Assembly: GCF_014596085.1 (NCBI RefSeq)
Contig: NZ_JACCJY010000017.1
Location: forward strand, 62,001-126,000
Direction: 5' to 3'
DNA: 64,000 nucleotides
Source of the DNA: Azospirillum tabaci
GTDB taxonomy: Bacteria; Pseudomonadota; Alphaproteobacteria; Azospirillales; Azospirillaceae
The notes under the pieces were generated by a model. That model had not been told where the DNA came from and did not search any database. It saw nothing but the letters and a program-made list of their open reading frames with translations. Below are positions 45,844 to 55,668 of this stretch, in pieces. Each line of letters starts with the position of its first letter. Within the stretch, counting starts at the first letter, position 1. Made by a program: the position numbers and the translations under genes.

Positions 45844-46830
45844 TTACAATGGACCGTCGCGGTCGCGGCGGTCCCGCGGGGCGGTGTGGCCGATGATGGC
45901 GCTGAAGCCGAACAGCAGGAGCAGGACGCCCATCACGATCTCGATCCCGCAGATCAGCCGCACCGCCCCCGTCACCGGATGGATGTCGCCGTAGCCGACC
46001 GTGGCGAAGGTCACCAGCGAGAAGTACAGCCCCTCCGGAAAGGTCAGGTCACGGCGCACGCCGTCGATGATGAAGTTCGGCTCCACCATGAAGCGGTCGA
46101 GGATGGTGTAGAAGGCGCCGAACATGATGATGCACAGCGAATAGAAGGTCAGGAAGGCGAAGGCCGGCAGCGCCAGCCGGGCCGCCTGCTGGAAGAAGCC
46201 CTCGAACAGCAGCCCGGCGTCGAGCAGGAAGACGGCGATGTCGCGGGCAACCAGGGCGACGACGATTCCGATGGCGGTCATCGACAGCAGGAAGATCGCC
46301 GTCAGCGTCTCCGGCGCCACCTCCCGCCCCGGCAGCAGGAAGGTCAGCGCGCCGATGCCCCAGACCGGCGCCATCCACAGGAAGATGCGGTCGAAATGCC
46401 CGCCGTCGCGCAGGCGCCGCGACATCACGATGCTGCGGATCGCGGCGGCCCGCCACCAAGCACCCCCCAGGAAGGCGATCAGCGGGATCGCGAAGGCGGC
46501 GGCCTGGATGTGCGACGGGATGCTGTGGAAGTTGCTTTCCAGGAAGAAGACGAAGACGCAGGCGTAGACGCCGATGAAGTTCGCCAAGGCCAGGCTGAAG
46601 AACTGGCTTCCCGGAAACAGATAGTGGAAGGCTCCGACGACCAGGCCGACCGACCCCAGCAGGGCGAAGGCCAGATCGCCCGACACCGAGCGGATGGAGA
46701 GGGCGATCATCCCCTGCATCAGCGCGGTCAATACCGCGCCGGTCAGCCAGGAGCGGCGGGCGCGTGGCCGGAACGTATGGGCGGGGCCGGCGGCCTTGCT
46801 GGTGCGGCGGTCGGGGAGGATCTGGTCCAT
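45844..46830 (-). CDS. Potassium-channel-family membrane protein
   Basis: A 328-residue protein with roughly seven hydrophobic segments. Near the C-terminus the pore helix and selectivity filter are visible, LYFSLVTFATVGYGDIHPVT, followed by a last membrane helix (residues about 295-318). The large N-terminal membrane part differs from simple two-segment channels. The C-terminal tail is short, with no RCK/TrkA_N domain, so gating by a cytosolic ligand domain is not evident. It converges on ccoG with a six-base gap. Confidence 0.85.
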   Translation of the reverse strand: MDQILPDRRTSKAAGPAHTFRPRARRSWLTGAVLTALMQGMIALSIRSVSGDLAFALLGSVGLVVGAFHYLFPGSQFFSLALANFIGVYACVFVFFLESNFHSIPSHIQAAAFAIPLIAFLGGAWWRAAAIRSIVMSRRLRDGGHFDRIFLWMAPVWGIGALTFLLPGREVAPETLTAIFLLSMTAIGIVVALVARDIAVFLLDAGLLFEGFFQQAARLALPAFAFLTFYSLCIIMFGAFYTILDRFMVEPNFIIDGVRRDLTFPEGLYFSLVTFATVGYGDIHPVTGAVRLICGIEIVMGVLLLLFGFSAIIGHTAPRDRRDRDGPL

Positions 46831-46917
46831 GCGCGAACCGGTTGTCGGTGGTGCCCACCTTATAGCGCCACCGACGGTCCCGATGGCAGGACTTTCAGCC
46901 GCCCTCTCCCAACGCGC

Positions 46918-47520
46918 TTACCAGCCGCCCGTGCCCAGCCAGCGGTCCACCATGTCCAGCCGGTCCCAGCCCCAGAAGGGCTCGTCGTCGACGATGACGA
47001 AGGGGGACCCGAAGACGCCGCGGTCCACCGCGGCGTCGTTCTCGGCCCGCAGACGGTCCTTGACGGTCTGGTCCTGGAGGGCCGCGGCCACCGCCGCCCG
47101 GTCGTGGCCGAGCGTGCCGGCAATCTCCACCACCGTTTCGGCGGGGCCGATGTCGCGCCCCTCCCCCCAATGGGCGTGGTAGAGGGTGCGGGCCAGCAGC
47201 TTCGCCTGTTCGGGATGCTCGTCGGTCAGCCAGTAGAAGGCGCGCGACGCGGCGACGCTGTTGGCGGGGGCCGAGTCGGGGTAGGTGAAGGGCGCGTTGG
47301 TCAGCCGGGCGATCCGGCCCACGTCATGGACCAGATACTCGCCGCGCAACGGCTGTTGAAGGTTGGGCTTCATCCCCGTCACCTTGAAGATGGCGCCGAG
47401 CAGGATCGGGCGCCACGTGACGGTGCGGCCATGCGCCGCAGCCAGCTCCTCGATGCGGCGGCTGGCGAAATAGCCGTAGGGCGAGGCGAAATCGAAATAG
47501 AAATCGATGGGGTCGGCCAT
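46918..47520 (-). CDS. 2-hydroxychromene-2-carboxylate isomerase-like DsbA-family protein
   Basis: A 200-residue thioredoxin-fold protein of the HCCA isomerase/GST-kappa group. The active Ser lies in DFYFDFASPYGYFASRRIEE, with WRPILLGAIFKVTG and the C-terminal GVFGSPFVIVDDEPFWGWDR typical of the family. Members isomerise aromatic-degradation intermediates with glutathione, but many are of unknown substrate. No aromatic catabolism genes are near. The ATG at 47520 has AGGAACCGCTG upstream. Confidence 0.9.
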   Translation of the reverse strand: MADPIDFYFDFASPYGYFASRRIEELAAAHGRTVTWRPILLGAIFKVTGMKPNLQQPLRGEYLVHDVGRIARLTNAPFTYPDSAPANSVAASRAFYWLTDEHPEQAKLLARTLYHAHWGEGRDIGPAETVVEIAGTLGHDRAAVAAALQDQTVKDRLRAENDAAVDRGVFGSPFVIVDDEPFWGWDRLDMVDRWLGTGGW

Positions 47521-47631
47521 CAGCGGTTCCTCCCGGTTCTGCTTTTCCGGAAAGGCTAGCGTGCGCCGAAGGTTCCGTCCAGCCGCCGGCCGGCCGAACC
47601 GCAGCCGATCCCCGCATGATCCGCCGGGTGG

Positions 47632-48345
47632 TCAGACCGTCTTCACCTTGGCGTCGAAGACGTAGCCGGCGCCGCGCTCGGTCTTGATGATGCGCGGCTC
47701 TTTCGGATTCGCCTCGATCTTGCGGCGCAGGCGCAGGATCAGCACGTCGATGGAGCGGTCGAACACCTCCGCCCCGTCGGCGCGGGTCAGGTCCAGCAGC
47801 TGGTCGCGGGTCAGGACGCGCTGCGGACGCTTCACGAAAGCGGCCAGCAGGCCGAACTCCGCCTTCGTCAGTTCCACCTCGCGCCCGTCCTGGCTGCGCA
47901 GGCGCTGGGCGGTCAGGTCCAGTTCCCAGTTGGCGAACTGCACGACGGCGCGCAGGTCGTCGGGGCTGCGCGGGGGGCGCCCCTCGCCGGAGACGCGGCG
48001 CAGCACGGCCTTGATCCGGGCCAATAATTCGCGCGGGTTGAACGGCTTGGTCAGATAGTCGTCGGCGCCCAGCTCCAGACCGACGATGCGGTCCACGTCC
48101 TGGTCCTTCGACGACAGGATGATGACGGGGATGTGCGATTCGGTGCGGATCTGGCGGACCAGCCCCAGCCCGTCGCCGTCGGGAAGCCGCAGGTCGCAGA
48201 CCACCAGATCGACGGGATCGCTCTCCAACGCCTTCTTCGCCGCGGCCGTGTCCGGTGCGGTGGTCACGCGGTAGCCTTCCGAAGCCAGATAGGACTCCAG
48301 AAGTTCGCGCACCGGCTCATCATCATCGACCGCGAGAATGTGCAT
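47632..48345 (-). CDS. OmpR/PhoB-family response regulator
   Basis: A 237-residue two-domain regulator: receiver (residues 1-120, phospho-Asp51 in LVVCDLRLPDGDG, Lys in DDYLTKPFNPREL) and winged-helix output (about 140-233, ELTKAEFGLLAAFVKRPQRV; SIDVLILRLRRKIEANPKEP; TERGAGYVF). No kinase gene adjoins it; the nearest is the orphan-type kinases far to the left, so no pairing is claimed. Confidence 0.93.
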   Translation of the reverse strand: MHILAVDDDEPVRELLESYLASEGYRVTTAPDTAAAKKALESDPVDLVVCDLRLPDGDGLGLVRQIRTESHIPVIILSSKDQDVDRIVGLELGADDYLTKPFNPRELLARIKAVLRRVSGEGRPPRSPDDLRAVVQFANWELDLTAQRLRSQDGREVELTKAEFGLLAAFVKRPQRVLTRDQLLDLTRADGAEVFDRSIDVLILRLRRKIEANPKEPRIIKTERGAGYVFDAKVKTV

Positions 48346-48575
48346 GGCCGTTACCTCCCGTCCTCTTCATAGCTCACCGCCATGGGTGCACGCAATCGGT
48401 TACAAGCCCGTAACAGGCACTCGTCGCACGACCGATGGGTGAATCGGCTGAAACATCCTACTTTACGATCGAAACGAAAAAGCCGATTTCCTGAAATCAC
48501 GCGGTCATCACTGGTTGGTTTATTCCTCTCAGCCGCGAGGCGAAAGGCAAAAGCCCGCACCAAAGGGGAATAACG

Positions 48576-48761
48576 ATGCTCGTGCTCGACCAGTGCCTGG
48601 AACGGATGGCCCATCTCGATCGCGCCGACCGCCTGCTGAACGAGGTGCGCGTCTACAACAGCCGCCTTCCGATCCGCGAAGCGTTGGCCCAGCACCGCGC
48701 GCTGTTGAGCGAGGCCCGCCGCCACATCGAATCGGCGCGCACGCTGGTCGGCGAGCCATGA
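48576..48761 (+). CDS. Small helical protein, 61 aa, unknown
   Basis: A 61-residue acidic/basic helical protein (MLVLDQCLERMAHLDRADRL opening) with no membrane segment or known motif. Support as a real gene comes from a clear AAAGGGG Shine-Dalgarno six bases before the ATG, good codon use and a 230-base upstream gap that could carry its promoter. That gap also holds a dyad AATCGGCT (48442-48449) / AGCCGATT (48480-48487). It is followed by a convergent RidA gene. Function unknown. Confidence 0.65.
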   Translation: MLVLDQCLERMAHLDRADRLLNEVRVYNSRLPIREALAQHRALLSEARRHIESARTLVGEP

Positions 48762-48779
48762 GCCTGCGAGGTGAAACGC

Positions 48780-49193
48780 TCAACAGCGGGCGGTGACCTC
48801 GATCTCGATCCTCATGCGCGGGTCGGCCAGCGGGCAGACCATGGTCGTGCCGATGGGCGGACGGTCGCGGAACTCCTCCGCCAGGATGGGCTGAACCCGA
48901 GGGAAATCCGCGGCATCCGCCAGAAAGACCCGCATCCGAACCACGTCCGACAAAGCCGCCTCCGACCGCCGCAGAGTCCTGCGGATGTTGCGCAAGGTCT
49001 GGCGCGCCTGCTCCTCCACGTCGCCGGCCATCGTCCGGCGCTCCGCATCGAAGCCGGAGGCGCCGGACACGAACACCCACCGCCGTTCCGGCACGCCCGC
49101 AGCCCCGGCCATCGTGCCCGCCACAAGGGTCCGCGCTCCGTCCCCCCGCCAGCCGCCGGCGACCCCTTCGGCTTCGCTCCCGCCAGAATTCAT
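48780..49193 (-). CDS. RidA/YjgF-family protein
   Basis: A 137-residue protein of the Rid superfamily, whose RidA members hydrolyse reactive enamine/imine intermediates from PLP enzymes. Family features are WVFVSGASGFD, QARQTLRNIRRTL, RMRVFLADAADF and the C-terminal MRIEIEVTA with the conserved Arg and Glu. The N-terminus carries an extra Gly/Ala-rich stretch. GGGAG precedes the ATG. Which Rid subgroup it belongs to is not resolved. Confidence 0.88.
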   Translation of the reverse strand: MNSGGSEAEGVAGGWRGDGARTLVAGTMAGAAGVPERRWVFVSGASGFDAERRTMAGDVEEQARQTLRNIRRTLRRSEAALSDVVRMRVFLADAADFPRVQPILAEEFRDRPPIGTTMVCPLADPRMRIEIEVTARC

Positions 49194-49436
49194 GGCGCTC
49201 CCACCCCTTATTGTTCGTTCTGTCTATAGTCAGCACAGGCGATTTGTCGTCTTTATGTCACAGGGCGCCGAGCCCGCACAAACCCTGACCGGCAGCGGTG
49301 CCGCGGCATGTCAGCGCGGTCCGCGTCTTCCCGCCTGCCCAAATCTTTCCCAAATCAAAGCGTAAGCCGGGCCAGGAAGCCGGGCCCATTCAGTCAGGCC
49401 AAGAACGCCCAATCGTCCATAACGGGAGAAACCCGC

Positions 49437-51548
49437 ATGTCCGGGATCACGAAAGCCGCCCTCTTCACCCTTGCCGTGCCGCTGCTGGCCGCGCCCGCCC
49501 TGGCGGCGGACCAGCCGCCGGGAGCGCTGGCGCTGAAGCGGGTGCTGCTGTCCACCGGCGGCGTCGGCTACTTCGAGCATGAGGCGCGCGTCTCCGGCGA
49601 CGCGGCGCTGACCTTGGAGGTGCGCCGCGATCAGGTGGACGACGTGCTGAAGAGCATCGTGGTCTACGACGACCGCGGCGGCATCGGCACGGTGGACCTG
49701 CCGGGGCAGGAACCGCTGGAGACCGCTTTCCGCGAGCTGCCCTTCACGCCGGAGGATCTCGCCTCCCCCACCGCCCTGCTGAACGCCATGAAGGGGGCGG
49801 AGGTGCAGACCAGCGGCTCGCGCTCGGTGTCGGGCCGTCTGCTCTCGGTGACGGAGGAACACACCCAGCTTCCCAACGGCGGCGGCACCGTCACCCGCAA
49901 CCGCGTCAGCCTGATGACCGCGGAGGGGCTGCGCCAGCTCGTTCTGGAGGAGACCGACTCCCTGCGCTTCGCCGACCCGCGGGTTCAGGCGCAGCTCGAC
50001 TCGGCCCTGGCCGCCGTCGCCGGTGCGGCGGGCAAGGAGCGGCGGCGCCTGACCATCCGCACCACCGCCCCGCAGGCGGACGCGGGCGCCGAGCGAACCG
50101 TGCGCGTCGCCTATGTGGTCGCCGCCCCGCTGTGGAAGGCGACCTACCGCCTGACCCTGCCCGAATCGGCGAAGGGGGCCGAGGGCGGCACCGGCGATCT
50201 GCAGGGCTGGGCCGTGCTGGAGAATCTGAGCGGCGACGACTGGAAGGGGGTGGAGCTGTCGGTGGCGTCGGGCAACCCGGTCACCTTCCGGCAGGCGCTT
50301 TATTCCGCCTATTTCGTGAACCGGCCGGAGGTGCCGGTGGAGGTGCTCGGCCGTGTCCTGCCGCCCCCCGACGAGGGCGCCGTGGCCGCCGACATGATGG
50401 CGAAGACGCAGGAGCCGGCCGTCCGCTCGCGCGCCGCCACGGAGTCCGGCGCCGCGACCACCATGGCCGCACCGCCCGCCCCCGCTCCCGCCATGAGCGC
50501 GCCCTTCGCCGGGGCGATGCCCCAGCGCGCGGCGGAGACCACCCCCGCCGAGAACACGGAGGCGACGGCGCAGGTGCTGTTCCGCTACCCGCAGCCGGTG
50601 ACCCTGGCGAACGGCGGCACGATGATGATGCCGATCACCGCCCGCGCCATCCCGACGGAGCGGTTGTCGCTCTACCAGCCCAACACCCAGCCGCGCCACC
50701 CGCTGGCCGCGCTGCGGCTCAGCAACGGCGACTCGGGCGAAACCGGCCTGCCGCCGGGCGTGCTGACGCTCTATGAGCGGCTGGGCGGGGCCGCCGCCTA
50801 TGTGGGCGACGCGCGGCTGGCCACCCTTCCGGCGGGTGAGAGCCGAATCCTCAGCTTCGCGGTGGATCAGGCGGTGACGGTGGACCGCTCCGAGCAGCCG
50901 AGCCGCACCCTGTCCCGCGCCACCCTGGCCGACGGGGTGCTGCAGCTGACCGTGACCGACCGCCAGACCACCACCTACCGGATCGCCGGCGCGGCGGGCG
51001 AGGACCGCACGGTCATCGTCGAGCACCCGCGGCGTTCCGGCTGGGAGCTGGTGCAGCCCACCGGCGGGGCGACGGGCGGAGCCGCCCCGGACCTGACCGC
51101 CGACGCCTACCGCCTGCCGGTGGCGGTGCCCGCCGGCCAGACGGTGACCTTGGCCGTCGCGCTGGAGCGCCCGCGGATCGAACGCTTCGGCATCTCGGAA
51201 ATGTCGCCGGAGCAGGTGCGGGCCTACGCCTCCTCCACGGAGCTGCCGCCTGCGGCCCGCGAGGCCTTGGGCAAGGTCGCGACCCTGCGGGCCGCCGTCG
51301 CCGACAAGGAGCGCCGCGTCGGCGACCTGGAGCGCGAACAGGCGGAGATCGGCAAGGAGCAGGAGCGGCTGCGCCAGAACCTCGCCACGCTGCCGCGCGA
51401 CAGCGATCTGTTCAAGCGGACCATCGCGAAGATGGGCGAGCAGGAAACCCGCCTGGACGGCCTGTCCCGTGAGCTGGCCACCGCCCGCAAGGAGGCCGAG
51501 ACCGCCCGCAACACGCTGCGCGATCAGGTGCGCGGCATGACCTTCTGA
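49437..51548 (+). CDS. Exported DUF4139-domain protein
   Basis: A 703-residue protein with a clear signal peptide (ITKAALFTLAVPLLAAPALA, cleaved before ADQPPG). The body has repeated beta-rich segments typical of DUF4139/mucoidy-inhibitor-like proteins (RVAYVVAAPLWKATYRLTLP; WAVLENLSGDDWKGVELSVA). A low-complexity Pro/Ala insert sits at about 320-370, and a long C-terminal coiled coil at about 605-700 (ADKERRVGDLEREQAEIGKE). GGGAGAAACCCGC precedes the ATG. Molecular function is unknown. It converges on the NnrU-like gene with a 37-base gap. Confidence 0.82.
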   Translation: MSGITKAALFTLAVPLLAAPALAADQPPGALALKRVLLSTGGVGYFEHEARVSGDAALTLEVRRDQVDDVLKSIVVYDDRGGIGTVDLPGQEPLETAFRELPFTPEDLASPTALLNAMKGAEVQTSGSRSVSGRLLSVTEEHTQLPNGGGTVTRNRVSLMTAEGLRQLVLEETDSLRFADPRVQAQLDSALAAVAGAAGKERRRLTIRTTAPQADAGAERTVRVAYVVAAPLWKATYRLTLPESAKGAEGGTGDLQGWAVLENLSGDDWKGVELSVASGNPVTFRQALYSAYFVNRPEVPVEVLGRVLPPPDEGAVAADMMAKTQEPAVRSRAATESGAATTMAAPPAPAPAMSAPFAGAMPQRAAETTPAENTEATAQVLFRYPQPVTLANGGTMMMPITARAIPTERLSLYQPNTQPRHPLAALRLSNGDSGETGLPPGVLTLYERLGGAAAYVGDARLATLPAGESRILSFAVDQAVTVDRSEQPSRTLSRATLADGVLQLTVTDRQTTTYRIAGAAGEDRTVIVEHPRRSGWELVQPTGGATGGAAPDLTADAYRLPVAVPAGQTVTLAVALERPRIERFGISEMSPEQVRAYASSTELPPAAREALGKVATLRAAVADKERRVGDLEREQAEIGKEQERLRQNLATLPRDSDLFKRTIAKMGEQETRLDGLSRELATARKEAETARNTLRDQVRGMTF

Positions 51549-51585
51549 TAGGATGCGGCCTGAACTCCGGCGGGTTGACGGACCG

Positions 51586-52284
51586 TCACCAGGGCAGCGG
51601 CGACACGCCGAATAGCATCCGGTGCAGGTGCAGCAGCCCGCCATAGGCCACCAGAGCCACCGCCGGGCGCCACCAGCCGATCTCCTTCCAGACAAGGCTT
51701 TGGCGCCCGGCCAGGATCGCCGCGAAGGGCAGGTTGGAGGTGCGCGCGGCGTAGCGGTCCCACTCCGCCCCCAGCCGCCGCGCCAGCTTCGCGTCGATCA
51801 GGACGCTGCCGCCCAGCGCCAGCAGGGCGAGGGTGCCGAACAGGATCAGCGAGGCGAGATCGCCGTTCGGCACCATATGGGCGACCGCCCACAGCCCGAC
51901 GCCCCACAGGAACGGGTTCCGCGTCACCCGCAGGATGCCGCGGACCGGCTCCCGGTCTCCGGTCAGCAGCGTCTCCTGCCCGACCGAGGTCGGATTCGGG
52001 GTGGTGAGCCCGGCGACGAGCAGGACCAGCGCGACCGGCACCAGCAGGACCGCCACCCAGGCCAGCCCGCCGGCGGGCGGCCACAACGGCACATGGGGCG
52101 CCGCGTTGTAGGCCGCCACCAGCCACCAGAAGGCCAGCGCGGAAACCACCGAATAGAGGCCGAGATAGGGCTTCTCGCCCAGCCGTCCGACCAGCGCGGC
52201 GCGCAGCGGCGTGCTGGAAATGCCGAAATGCGTCAGCAGCAGGAACAGCCCCGCGGCGGACAGATGGGCGATGGTGCCGGTCAT
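51586..52284 (-). CDS. NnrU-family membrane protein
   Basis: A 232-residue inner-membrane protein with about six hydrophobic segments. GILRVTRNPFLWGVGLWAVA is the isoprenylcysteine-methyltransferase-like motif shared by NnrU proteins, and THFGISSTPLRAALVGRLGE is the NnrU N-terminal signature. NnrU is linked to denitrification in several proteobacteria, but no nir/nor/nos gene is in the window. The ATG at 52284 matches the family start; a much longer frame upstream is spurious. Confidence 0.88.
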   Translation of the reverse strand: MTGTIAHLSAAGLFLLLTHFGISSTPLRAALVGRLGEKPYLGLYSVVSALAFWWLVAAYNAAPHVPLWPPAGGLAWVAVLLVPVALVLLVAGLTTPNPTSVGQETLLTGDREPVRGILRVTRNPFLWGVGLWAVAHMVPNGDLASLILFGTLALLALGGSVLIDAKLARRLGAEWDRYAARTSNLPFAAILAGRQSLVWKEIGWWRPAVALVAYGGLLHLHRMLFGVSPLPW

Positions 52285-52313
52285 GCGCGGTCTCCCGGTC
52301 GCGAAGCCTCTCG

Positions 52314-52787
52314 TCAGGCGCCCTTGTCCAGCGTCGTGCCGCTGCAATAGGCCCAATCGTCGCCGTGCAGGCCGAAGAACAGGGCCACCGGCTGCTTGCC
52401 AGAGCGGTCGATCACCACACGGAAGCGGTTGCCGGTGCAGGCGCCTGCCGCCTGCTTCTGGTAGGGCAGCTTGACGCTCTTGGATTTCAGGCAAGAATCG
52501 GCGGCCTTGGGCGGGTTGGCCGAGGCGTCGACGCGCTTGCCGTTCAGCACCATGTAGTAGTTGGTCGCCTGCCCGCCCTTCACCTCGGCCTTCACCTCGA
52601 TCTTGCCGAATCGGGACTTGTAGAGGCCGGCGTCGGTTTCGCCGTCCGGCGCGCCGGGGGCGATGGCGCGGAAGGACACGGCACCGCAAGCCGGCGGCTC
52701 CTTCTTCTGGGCGAAGGCCGGCTGGGCCAGGGCGACGGTGGCGGCGCTCGCGATCAACGCGGCACCGAAAAGACGCGACAGCGGCAT
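52314..52787 (-). CDS. Small exported protein of unknown function
   Basis: A 157-residue protein with a signal peptide (LFGAALIASAATVALAQPAFA) and a mature part containing four cysteines that may form disulfides (PPACGAV, ADSCLKS, AGACTGN, AYCSGT). The AGGAGG five bases before the ATG at 52787 fixes the start. No family recognised. It lies 29 bases upstream of the NnrU-like gene and overlaps nothing. Confidence 0.8.
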   Translation of the reverse strand: MPLSRLFGAALIASAATVALAQPAFAQKKEPPACGAVSFRAIAPGAPDGETDAGLYKSRFGKIEVKAEVKGGQATNYYMVLNGKRVDASANPPKAADSCLKSKSVKLPYQKQAAGACTGNRFRVVIDRSGKQPVALFFGLHGDDWAYCSGTTLDKGA

Positions 52788-52825
52788 GCGAACCTCCTGG
52801 ATCGGATGGAAGGGGTTGGGGTGGG

Positions 52826-53269
52826 TCAGGCGGGGGCTTGGCAGAACAGGGTCTGCTGCATGATGGCGCAATCCTTCTCCACCCCGCCATCGAGCATCGA
52901 AATCTCGACGCTGGTGACGGTCAGGGTGCGGCCCGGCTTCAACACGCGGGCGCGGGCGATCATCACCTCGCCCTTGGCCGGCGACATCAGATTGACCTTG
53001 AACTCCACCGCCAGGACCTCGCTGCCCGCCGGCATCAGCGTGTATCCGGCGTAGCCTCCGGCGTTGTCGGCCAGCGTGCTGACCATGCCCGCGTGGAAGA
53101 AGCCGTGCTGCTGCGTCAGGTCGGCACGGAACGGCAGGCGCATCTCGCAGAAGCCGGGCTCCAGCCGCGTCAGCTCGATCCCCAGCGTCTTGCAGATCGG
53201 CTGGCGTTCGAAGCCGGCGCGGCAGCGCGCCTCCCAGTCCGGATCGCGCGGTTCGAAGGTCTTGGGCAC
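52826..53269 (-). CDS. PaaI-family hotdog-fold thioesterase
   Basis: A 147-residue acyl-CoA thioesterase-like protein. The active-site region is LTQQHGFFHAGMVSTLADNA, with the conserved His-Gly and Asp, followed by the hotdog strands (AVEFKVNLMSPAKGEVMIAR). Members hydrolyse phenylacetyl- or other acyl-CoAs. It follows thiG by 50 bases on the same strand and may be co-transcribed, though a role in thiamine synthesis is not expected. Confidence 0.9.
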   Translation of the reverse strand: MPKTFEPRDPDWEARCRAGFERQPICKTLGIELTRLEPGFCEMRLPFRADLTQQHGFFHAGMVSTLADNAGGYAGYTLMPAGSEVLAVEFKVNLMSPAKGEVMIARARVLKPGRTLTVTSVEISMLDGGVEKDCAIMQQTLFCQAPA

Positions 53270-53319
53270 GTCTCGGGTCTCTCTGATTGTGTTCAGGCGG
53301 CCCTTACCCTGCGCCAGCC

Positions 53320-54357
<1,038 letters not shown>

Positions 54358-54361
<4 letters not shown>

Positions 54362-55527
54362 GCCGCGGCTCCCTTCGGTTGGGCGAAGCGGTCGAGCGCG
54401 AAGGGGCGGATCACCGGATCGGCCTCCCCGGTCAGGACCAGACGCGCCATCGACTCCGCGGTGACCGGGGTCAGCAGGATGCCGTTGCGGTGGTGCCCGG
54501 TGGCGTAGACCAGACCTTCCACCTCCGAGAGGCCGAGGATCGGGGCGTCGTCGCGGGTGCCGGGGCGGAAGCCGGCCCACGCCTCCTCGATGGGCAGTTC
54601 GGCGATCCCCGGCAGGGCGCGCCACGCCCCTTCCAGCAGGGCGAACTGGCCCCCGGCGGTTAGCCGGTCGTCGAATCCGCGCTCCTCCGTCGTGGCGCCG
54701 ACCAGCAGCCGCCCGTCCAGCCGCGGGATCAGGTAGGTGCCGGGGGTCCACACCACATGGCGCAGCAGCGGCAGGCGGGCGTCCATGCGCAGGCAGAGCA
54801 TCTGCCCCTTCACCGGGCGCACGGGCGGACGCACCGTCGGGGACAGCCCGTCGATCCAGCCCGACCAAGCCCCGGCGGCCAGAACCACCCGGTCGGCCTC
54901 GACCAAACGGTCGCCAACCTGGACGCCGACGGCCCGGCCACCGCGGATCTCGATGCGGGAAACCTCGGCGTACTCGTGCACCACGGCACCGGCCCGCAAA
55001 GTGGCGGTGTGCAGGGCGGCGGCGACCTTGCGGTTGTCCACCTGATGATCGCCGGCGCAGAACAGCGCGCCGGCCACGCCCGGCTGGAGATAGGGCTCGC
55101 GCCGCCGCACCTCCGCCCCGCTCAGCCATTCCACCGGCAGGCCGAGCTTGGTTTGAAAGTCGTGCAGGAAGCGCACCTTGGCCGCGTCGTCGGCGTTCAG
55201 CGCGATGACCATCGTGCCTTCGCCGCGCAGGTCCACCGCCATGCCGGAGGCGGCCTCCAGCTCCGCCGCGAAGGCGGGCCACATATCCTGCGAGGCGCGG
55301 GTCAGCGGCAGAAGGCTCTCTTCACCGGGTTCGGTCTCCACGCAGGCGGCGAGCATGCCGCCCGCGGCGTGGCTGGCGCCCCGGCCGGCGGCGCCGCGGT
55401 CGAAGACCTCGACCCGACAGCCGGCGGCGGCCAGCCTCCAGGCGATGGACAGGCCGATCACCCCGGCGCCGATCACGGCGATGGAGGGCTTCTTGGATTC
55501 AGAATGGAATAAGGGCGCGGATACCAT
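54358..55527 (-). CDS. thiO: FAD-dependent glycine oxidase
   Basis: A 389-residue flavoprotein that oxidises glycine to iminoacetate (dehydroglycine) for thiazole synthesis. The FAD-binding GxGxxG is SIAVIGAGVIGLSIAWRL, with GASHAAGGMLA, RPVKGQMLCL and ATGHHRNGILLTPVTAESMA as D-amino-acid-oxidase-family features. It is first in thiO-thiS-thiG and lies directly behind a TPP riboswitch. Confidence 0.94.
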
Positions 55528-55535
55528 GCGGCGGC

Positions 55536-55615
55536 TCCCTTCGCTGGCATTATCCAGACAGGTTCGATGGGTGTGATCTCAGCCGCGCGGGCTCATCCCG
55601 CACGGCACCCCAGCC
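55536..55615 (-). promoter_or_regulatory. TPP riboswitch (THI element) controlling thiOSG
   Basis: Read on the minus strand, the conserved blocks of the THI element appear in order: GGGGTGCC (55604-55611), a variable GC-rich stem, GCTGAGATCACACCC, then GAACCTGTCTGGATAATGCC and AGCGAAGGGA ending at 55536. The aptamer ends 8 bases before the thiO start, so the control is most likely at translation initiation. Thiamine pyrophosphate binding is expected to shut off thiO, thiS and thiG. Confidence 0.93.
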
Positions 55616-55668
55616 AATGCCCGGATCATCCGGAAGAGGACCGCCTTTGGCAAGTCCCTTTTCGTTGG

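Noticed and set aside
49311..51695. Long minus-strand frame opposite the DUF4139 gene
   Set aside because: Arg/Gly/His-rich antisense translation; the plus strand has a signal peptide, Shine-Dalgarno and family motifs.
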